Made by a program: the position numbers and the translations under genes. Below the pieces are notes generated by a model. That model saw only the letters and a program-made list of their open reading frames with translations, was not told where the DNA came from and did not search any database. A DNA stretch of 64,000 nt from positions 23,605 through 87,604 of the forward strand of contig JBBSAM010000020.1 of assembly GCA_038252255.1 (NCBI GenBank). The letters run 5' to 3'. Positions 59,182 through 64,000 of the stretch are shown piece after piece. The stretch's first letter is position 1; every line of letters starts with the position of its first letter. The DNA is from Chersky-806 sp038252255 (GTDB lineage: Bacteria > Actinomycetota > Acidimicrobiia > IMCC26256 > JAENVU01).

Positions 59182-60063
59182 CTATTCGGGGCCGAGGGCC
59201 GGGAGCTCGGCGAGGGCGGCGAGCTGCTCGCAGTAGTGCTCGACGGAGTGGTGGAAGAAGCGGACGGCGAGTGTGGTCGCACCGATGCCGGCATAGCGCT
59301 CCAGCTGCTCGGCGACCCGGTCCGGCTCGCCGGCGGGGTCGAGCGGTCGCTCGTTCTGCACGATCACATCCAGCGGTTCGGTGCGCGCCGCCCACGCCTC
59401 GGTGTCGCGAGCCCGGTCGAGGAGTGTGCCGAGCTCGGCGGTCCGCAGGCCGAAGGGGGCCCATCCGTCGGCCAGCTCCACGGCGCGCCGCAACGATCGT
59501 GCCGTCCGGCCACCGACCCAGATCGGGACGTGCTCCTGCCGCGCCGCCGGCTCCACGACGAAGCCGCCGAACGCGAAGTACTCACCGTCATAGATCGGCT
59601 CGGTCTCGGACAGCGCGGCGCGCAGCGCGCGGATCGCGTCGTCCCCGATCGCACCGCGATCCTCGAACTCGGCGCCGAGCAACACGAACTCGTCCTCGAG
59701 CGATCCCACACCCACCCCGAGGACGACTCTCCCGGCGCTCACCTGATCGAGGGTCCCGTACCGCTTGGCGATGGCGAGCGGGTGGTGGTAGCCGAGAACG
59801 AGCACGAACGTCGCGAAGCGAATGCTCGACGTGCGCGCCGCGAGATAGCCGAAGGTCGGCAGCGGGTCCCAGTACGTCCCGCCCCGGACCTCCGCCGCGT
59901 CGACCGGCACCGCGACATGCTCGCTGCACGTGCAGAAGTCGTACCCGAGCCGCTCCGCTTCGGTGACGACCCGCGTGACCTCGGCGATCCCGGCGCCCTC
60001 CTCCCATTGGGCGTGCGCGCCGGGCAGCCGCGTCAGCACCGGCGTCACGATCCCGAGCCTCAT
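59182..60063 (-). CDS. LLM-class (F420-dependent type) oxidoreductase
   Basis: 293 residues of the luciferase-like monooxygenase TIM barrel. 'RLGIVTPVLTRLPGAHAQWEE', 'EAERLGYDFCTCSEHVAVP', 'RIRFATFVLVLGYHHPLAIAKRYGTLDQVSAGRVVLGVGVG' (cofactor site) and 'PIWVGGRTARSLRRAVELADGWAPFG' match the F420-dependent TIGR03619-like group common in actinobacteria. It probably reduces or oxidises a small organic substrate with F420; substrate unknown. Confidence 0.92.
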   Translation of the reverse strand: MRLGIVTPVLTRLPGAHAQWEEGAGIAEVTRVVTEAERLGYDFCTCSEHVAVPVDAAEVRGGTYWDPLPTFGYLAARTSSIRFATFVLVLGYHHPLAIAKRYGTLDQVSAGRVVLGVGVGSLEDEFVLLGAEFEDRGAIGDDAIRALRAALSETEPIYDGEYFAFGGFVVEPAARQEHVPIWVGGRTARSLRRAVELADGWAPFGLRTAELGTLLDRARDTEAWAARTEPLDVIVQNERPLDPAGEPDRVAEQLERYAGIGATTLAVRFFHHSVEHYCEQLAALAELPALGPE

Positions 60064-60146
60064 CGCCCCATCATCCTCTGCCGCTTGTGCCGGAACCCGT
60101 CACTGTGACGCGCTTCGGCACGAACGGAGGGCGACGGGGGCGTGGT

Positions 60147-60536
60147 TCAGGTGGCGAGGAGGTCACGATCGGGGGGAGTGGTCTGGATGAAGACCTCGAC
60201 GCGCGCGATCCGGCCGTCGCCCGCGAGCTCGAAGGTGAGGCACTCCGGTGTGCGCAGCGGCTGGCCGTCGACGGTCACCGTCTCCGACAGCTCGGCGTAC
60301 GCGACCCCGTCGCCGTACGTGACGCGGGTGACCTCCATCGCGTACCCGGGCAGGCGCGGCATGAGGTCGCTGATGAACGCCAGGTACTCGGGCTTCGACG
60401 CGTAGGTGTCGCCGTACGGACCGACGCGGGTGAGCTCCTCCGCCAGGCACACGTCGAGCGCGTCCCAATCGTGCTCCGCGATCGCTCGCAGGTACCGCTC
60501 GACCACCCGGTCCGTCACACCCGGCAGCGTAGGCAT
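60147..60536 (-). CDS. NTF2-like / SnoaL-like protein
   Basis: 129 residues of the NTF2-like fold: 'VERYLRAIAEHDWDALDVCLAEELTRVGP' N-terminal helices and 'GRIARVEVFIQTT' final strand. Family members are isomerases, cyclases or small-molecule-binding proteins; no catalytic role can be assigned. A TAGCCT -10-like element lies exactly 7 nt upstream of its ATG. It follows the LLM gene's promoter region on the same strand. Confidence 0.85.
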   Translation of the reverse strand: MPTLPGVTDRVVERYLRAIAEHDWDALDVCLAEELTRVGPYGDTYASKPEYLAFISDLMPRLPGYAMEVTRVTYGDGVAYAELSETVTVDGQPLRTPECLTFELAGDGRIARVEVFIQTTPPDRDLLAT

Positions 60537-60543
60537 CGGGCTG

Positions 60544-60549
60544 AGGCTA
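60544..60549 (-). promoter_or_regulatory. Putative -10 element (TAGCCT) of the NTF2-like gene
   Basis: TAGCCT on the minus strand fits TANNNT and lies 7 nt before the ATG at 60536. Confidence 0.45.
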
Positions 60550-60679
60550 CCGAGAGGCGGAGTGGTGGTCGGTCACGCGCCGGGGTTCCGTGTCACGAAC
60601 GTTCTCGGTCCAGGATCGTCCGTTCCAGTATCGGTGCTCGGCTCGGCCCCTGCGACAAGAGAGCGGCAACGACCAGACC

Positions 60680-61138
60680 TCAGGACTCGCAGCCGGTGCC
60701 GGTGCCGTCGCCGCCCGGACCATCGACGTCGCTCCCGGCCACGCCGAGGAGCGCCCGCACGCTCGCGAGCCCTTCGGGAGTCCCCGGCCACTGCCGCTCC
60801 AGCACCTCCGGACCAGCGCGCCGGACGAGGTAGCCCAGCACCAAGGCGATGAGGATGAGGTCATCCGCGAAGCCGATGAGCGGAATGAAGTCAGGTACGA
60901 GGTCGATCGGTGAGACCAGGTAGACGAGCAGCAACCACACCAGCACCCGCGCGGACCGCGGCACGCTCTTGTCGGTGGTCAGCCTGCGTACGAGCCGAAC
61001 CGTGTCGGGCAGCAGCCGCATGACCTCGGTCGGCGTGCCTGACCTCGGATTGGCGATGAACAGGAACACAACGAGCAACAGCCAGAGAGCAACCGTCACC
61101 GCGAGAGCGACGACGATGACGTTCAACACTTCGCGCAC
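60680..61138 (-). CDS. DUF1232 (YkvA-type) membrane protein
   Basis: 152 residues. One N-terminal membrane helix (about 5-28), then the DUF1232 block 'LLLVYLVSPIDLVPDFIPLIGFADDLILIALVLGYLVRR', the hallmark of the family, with a Gly/Asp-rich disordered tail. Function is unknown; members affect membrane or cell-wall homeostasis. Start is a GTG at 61138, chosen because the membrane helix begins there. Confidence 0.88.
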   Translation of the reverse strand: MREVLNVIVVALAVTVALWLLLVVFLFIANPRSGTPTEVMRLLPDTVRLVRRLTTDKSVPRSARVLVWLLLVYLVSPIDLVPDFIPLIGFADDLILIALVLGYLVRRAGPEVLERQWPGTPEGLASVRALLGVAGSDVDGPGGDGTGTGCES

Positions 61139-61231
61139 GAGTCACGAGCGAGCCGCAGGTCGCTGTCCCTACTTGCGGGGGAGCTTGATCGCCTTCTTGG
61201 CGATGATGTTCTTCTGGATTAGGAGCCTCAC

Positions 61232-62158
61232 ATGGGCGAGCGTAACGGAACACAGGTCTCCGCAGAGCAAGAGATGGCGGACTTGCTGGCTTGGTACACA
61301 GCCAGGCAACAGAGGCGTACCGGCAAGCCAGCGGCAGCCGGGACGTTGAAAACAAAGGCTTCCCGGCTCCGGGTCGTCATGCGCACCGCTGGAGTCACAA
61401 GGCTCTCAAGCCTGAGCGCAACAAGCCTTGAGTCCAGGGCCAATGTTCTCGCGTTGTTGGACACACTGGCTGCCCGCCTTGGTCCGGGCAGCATGCGCAG
61501 CACCGTGGACGCACTGACAACGTTGGGGCAGTACGCCCTTGCCATGGGGTGGTGCGAGCGTGTCGCGTTGGAACCGAGCGACCGACCGAAGCCCGCACCG
61601 CGCAAGGTACAGAGCGTCTATTCGGAGGCTGACCTTGACCTCATGCTCCGGGCGGCTGAGCGCGACCTCCGGTGGTGGACGTTCCTGGCCACGCTCATGG
61701 ACACGGGCATGCGGGCAGGCGAGGCGTTGGGGCTCAAGTGGGAGCACCTACGCCTTGACCAGCACCCGCCCTACGCGGAACTTCCGACCACCAAGACAGT
61801 CCCGCGGTTGGTGCCTCTCTCCACACGGCTGGCAACGGAAGTGTTCACGCCTGCCAACCGTGAGGCGCTGAGGTTCGGCAACGGTCCACGACGGGGCACG
61901 TTCCACCGTGACCCCACGGTCTACGTGTTCCCGTGGTCGTACTCCGTGGCCATGCGCAGGTTCCAGCACTTCTGCAAGGTGTTGGGGCTCCCGTACCGGG
62001 GACTCCACGGGTTCCGGCACTCATGGGCAACGCGGGCCATCGGTCGCGGTGGTTCCATCGTCGGAGTGTCCAAGGTGCTGGGCCATTCGTCGGTAGGCGT
62101 CACGTCCGCCTACTACGAACACACGTCAGCGCTGGAGTGGTCGGGGCTGGTGGGGTAG
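61232..62158 (+). CDS. Tyrosine recombinase / phage-type integrase
   Basis: 308 residues. N-terminal core-binding helical domain (about 10-115) and a catalytic domain with Arg161 ('DTGMRAGEALGLKW'), Lys188, 'HGFRHSW' (His259, Arg262), His285 ('VLGHSSVGVT') and Tyr294/295 ('YYEHTS'). It catalyses site-specific integration or excision of a mobile element. Codon use is less G/C-ending than in the flanking genes. No tRNA gene is adjacent, so the attachment site is not identified. It marks the left part of an acquired region. Confidence 0.93.
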   Translation: MGERNGTQVSAEQEMADLLAWYTARQQRRTGKPAAAGTLKTKASRLRVVMRTAGVTRLSSLSATSLESRANVLALLDTLAARLGPGSMRSTVDALTTLGQYALAMGWCERVALEPSDRPKPAPRKVQSVYSEADLDLMLRAAERDLRWWTFLATLMDTGMRAGEALGLKWEHLRLDQHPPYAELPTTKTVPRLVPLSTRLATEVFTPANREALRFGNGPRRGTFHRDPTVYVFPWSYSVAMRRFQHFCKVLGLPYRGLHGFRHSWATRAIGRGGSIVGVSKVLGHSSVGVTSAYYEHTSALEWSGLVG

Positions 62159-62216
62159 GTCGGTTCCCTTTCTTGCTGCCTACGCGCAGGTAACGTCGAT
62201 GCAGGAGGGGGCAGTC

Positions 62217-63020
62217 ATGGGCAGAGCACTGAAGTATCTCGTTCCGCTGGTCGCGGTCATGGCCTCTGGCCTTGCAGCGTGTGGGTCAAGCGGGGACAGC
62301 GCCAAGGCGAAGGACACGACGACCACAACAACGGCGGGCACGTCCACCACGACGGCTGCGCCTGCCGCTGCCACGCCTTATCTCCGAGGCAACTTCACAG
62401 GCACCTACCCGTCAGGCGACGGTCTCCACGTTGTCGCGCAAGCACCTTTGCCGAACCCTCTCCCTCAGACGGGCGGCGGTATCCCGTTCGTCGTAAAGAA
62501 TGACACTGGCAATCCCGTGTCGGACGTGAAGGCGTCAGGGCAGGTGCGGGACCCAAGCGGCAAACTCGTAGCGACTGGCTCAGACCAAGGATTCCATCCT
62601 GCCTACGTAGCCAAGGGTGGTCTGTCATTCGCGTACATCTACCTGGACCCGAACGCGACTGCTCCACCTGGCTCGACCCTTACCATCAAGGTCACAAGCG
62701 AGAAGGCGTCAACGAAGGAGACGTACGCCGCTGACTTCACGGTCACCGAAGCCAACCTCGTAGGGGACCAGGTCGTCGGGACAGTGACGAACCCGCGGGA
62801 CCATGAGGTAACCGGGCCGGTGAAGGTGGACGTGTTCTGCTTCGCTGCCAACGGCACACCAACCGGAACGATGGGTACCTACGCAGACAACGCTGACAAG
62901 GTGCCAGCCAGCGGGACCGTTTCGTTCACAGTGTCGCCTCTACATAACGCATCTACGCCCAACATTGACTGTGCTCAGTGGACCGTGGGTGCGAGTGGCT
63001 TTGATGAGTCAGCCCTGTAG
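62217..63020 (+). CDS. Exported lipoprotein, unknown
   Basis: 267 residues from the ATG at 62217 (AGGAGGGGG upstream). Lipobox 'SGLAAC' near residue 20, then a Thr/Ala-rich linker. The body has two similar beta-rich segments ('GIPFVVKNDTGNPVSDVKASGQVRD' and 'GDQVVGTVTNPRDHEVTGPVKVDVF') of the FxLYD/Ig-like kind that describe extracellular domains. The gene follows the integrase and shares its less G/C-rich composition. It is probably cargo of the mobile region. Confidence 0.8.
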   Translation: MGRALKYLVPLVAVMASGLAACGSSGDSAKAKDTTTTTTAGTSTTTAAPAAATPYLRGNFTGTYPSGDGLHVVAQAPLPNPLPQTGGGIPFVVKNDTGNPVSDVKASGQVRDPSGKLVATGSDQGFHPAYVAKGGLSFAYIYLDPNATAPPGSTLTIKVTSEKASTKETYAADFTVTEANLVGDQVVGTVTNPRDHEVTGPVKVDVFCFAANGTPTGTMGTYADNADKVPASGTVSFTVSPLHNASTPNIDCAQWTVGASGFDESAL

Positions 63021-63043
63021 AGGTTCGTAACCGGCGTTCCGAC

Positions 63044-63607
63044 CTACCTGAGCCCATTGAAGTGGGCTTCTGGATTGCCGAACCCCGCTCGCTCATGCTC
63101 AGTGACGTAGAGCCACACGTCGCCCAACTCGTGCCACTGACTTGCTTCGGCGTCAGACCGTCGCTGACGCTGGAGCGTCTCAAGTCGAAAGTGGTAGTTG
63201 TCCGCCCGGAGCTTTTCGGGGCTGACGTTGTTGAGGTGAAACTCCCCGATGATGACTTCCGTTGCTCCACCCTCCACCGGCACGGGTTGAACGAACGTGA
63301 CGCCAGTCCGGTTGTCGCGGTCCTTCGACGGCTTCACGCTCTCGCAGCGGTAGTGGGCGAAGGCTTCGCCACCGCCGAGTTCAGGAGGCACCAACAACTT
63401 GAGAATCGGTACCACTGCTGTCCGGGCCCCTGGGTTGTTGATGGTGATTGGTAGTCGCAAGCGCAGGAGACCTGATGGCTCAAACGTCGTTCCATAGGAC
63501 GGTGGGTTGCCAACCATCTCAAGGCTGCCCGGTCTCACGCGCGTTAGGTAGAAGGTCGCCACCGACACGACCACTGCCACCGCCGACAGGGCGATTGAGA
63601 GAGTCAT
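63044..63607 (-). CDS. Single-pass membrane protein, unknown
   Basis: 187 residues from the ATG at 63607, with AGGAGGT 7 nt upstream, an excellent ribosome binding site; an upstream in-frame start exists but is less likely. An N-terminal helix (about 2-22) is followed by a beta-rich extracytoplasmic domain ('RPGSLEMVGNPPSYGTTFEP', 'VVPILKLLVPPELGGGEA', 'VIIGEFHLNNV'). No family recognised. Confidence 0.75.
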   Translation of the reverse strand: MTLSIALSAVAVVVSVATFYLTRVRPGSLEMVGNPPSYGTTFEPSGLLRLRLPITINNPGARTAVVPILKLLVPPELGGGEAFAHYRCESVKPSKDRDNRTGVTFVQPVPVEGGATEVIIGEFHLNNVSPEKLRADNYHFRLETLQRQRRSDAEASQWHELGDVWLYVTEHERAGFGNPEAHFNGLR

Positions 63608-63636
63608 TGCAACGACCTCCTGAGATGTGTGCCGCG

Positions 63637-63867
63637 CTACTCGGGCAAGTAGTGCTCTAGCGCGAAGTCCGGACGTGTAGGCCACTGCGCCGCGAGACCA
63701 CCAGTTTCCGAACCACGACCACCGTTCGTCTCGCCGCGCAGGTAGTCGTCCATCGCCTCGAAGGACCAAGGGTTGGGACTCGCGCCCGGAAGGAACACCA
63801 CGTACTCACCCATGACGACGCACAACGAGCCGTTGATGGCCTCCGGGCGACCGACAAGCAGGTGGCC
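63637..63867 (-). pseudogene. Gene fragment cut by an insertion sequence
   Basis: The frame runs from 63867, where the insertion sequence begins, to a stop at 63637, giving about 76 residues ('HLLVGRPEAINGSLCVVMGE...'), with no start in natural position. The 5' part of the gene would lie beyond the insertion, outside the window. Composition is protein-like, with Trp, Asp and Gly residues. No family is recognised from the fragment. Confidence 0.6.
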
Positions 63868-64000
63868 TGACCCCGATTGGTGGTCCGCTCGCTATGAGAG
63901 TGCTGGTTCGGGTTGGAGATTGGTCCAGCGCGCAGCGTACGCGGCTGGGGTGAACATGCCGAGGCTGGAGTGCGGCCGTCGGGTGTTGTAGTCGATGCGC
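63868..64000 (-). mobile_element. IS3-family insertion sequence, one end
   Basis: The segment begins with TGACCCCGATTGGTGG at 63868, a TG-start terminal inverted repeat as in IS3-type elements, followed inward by the stop codon and C-terminus of a transposase. The rest of the element runs out of the window. The junction splits the reading frame at 63867, so it inserted into a gene. Confidence 0.75.
63892..64000 (-). CDS. IS3-family transposase (OrfB), C-terminal end, partial
   Basis: The minus-strand frame ends in a TAG at 63892-63894 and reads back to the window edge with 'IDYNTRRPHSSLGMFTPAAYA', the hallmark C-terminal block of the DDE integrase-like OrfB transposases (consensus YNxxRPHxxLGxxTP). 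Only about 36 residues are visible; the catalytic DDE residues lie beyond the edge. Confidence 0.88.
   Translation of the reverse strand, partial: RIDYNTRRPHSSLGMFTPAAYAARWTNLQPEPALS

Noticed and set aside
61160..61215. A short minus-strand peptide ending 'KNIIAKKAIKLPRK'
   Set aside because: About 20 codons from a GTG, Lys-rich and protein-like, but too short and without a ribosome binding site to call a gene; it might be the relic of a gene end at the integration boundary.
1..64000. tRNA genes, rRNA genes and CRISPR arrays
   Set aside because: I looked in all intergenic gaps and found no cloverleaf-like or 16S/23S-like stretches and no regularly spaced identical repeats other than the protein-coding 270-bp units.

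Overview
The window is high-GC bacterial DNA with dense, short-spaced genes and strong G/C third-position bias. A WhiB regulator, an F420-type LLM oxidoreductase, a class-A PBP, an actinobacterial-type LexA box, PHO-box-like repeats and many apparently leaderless genes (TANNNT about 7 nt before the start codon) all point to the Actinomycetota. A deep lineage such as Acidimicrobiia is plausible, but I cannot prove it from sequence alone.

Layout. 1-12 kb: the end of a large exported protein, an acyltransferase/SGNH envelope enzyme, a bifunctional PBP, a zinc-ribbon/RNase H/phosphatase cluster, biotin synthase, a flavin amine oxidase and a GH114-like exported hydrolase. 12-20 kb: small proteins, a META-domain lipoprotein, a truncated universal stress protein, a cellulose-synthase-like glycosyltransferase with a PilZ-like tail, a pentapeptide-repeat protein, the RNase P RNA gene (minus strand), a CaCA-type cation exchanger and WhiB. 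20-29 kb: an ABC1/UbiB kinase-like protein, acyl-CoA dehydrogenase, trpD, a DnaQ-exonuclease/GIY-YIG fusion under a LexA box, YjbQ, a NYN-domain protein and an exported alpha/beta hydrolase. 29-33 kb: an arsenic/heavy-metal island (ArsI/CadI, shortened TauD-like protein, two ArsR repressors, aquaporin, ArsC, small Cys-Cys protein) with three operator-like palindromes.

34.4-48.4 kb is the most unusual part. Six genes linked by successive ATGA overlaps encode PstC, PstA, PstB, two PstS-like proteins with C-terminal membrane anchors instead of lipoboxes, and a sortase homologue that has lost its catalytic Cys and Arg. Around them lie four exported proteins sharing one four-cysteine domain (tentatively neocarzinostatin-like), carrying Ig-like repeats plus a His/Trp-rich tail, Calx-beta repeats, a membrane anchor or a Lys-rich domain, and a third soluble substrate-binding-like protein. 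PHO-box-like repeats precede the locus. I read it as a phosphate-regulated cell-surface assembly built onto a Pst transporter; the function is not established.

48.7-61 kb is mainly catabolic: amidohydrolase, P450, DoxX-like protein, a fused EtfB-EtfA, thiolase, an ABC pair, an LLM oxidoreductase and an NTF2-like protein. A long hairpin family (about 9.9, 52.7 and 59.1 kb) sits between genes. From 61.2 kb a tyrosine recombinase, an exported lipoprotein, hypothetical proteins and an IS3-type insertion that cuts a gene mark a mobile region running off the end. No tRNA, CRISPR array or 16S/23S gene was seen.
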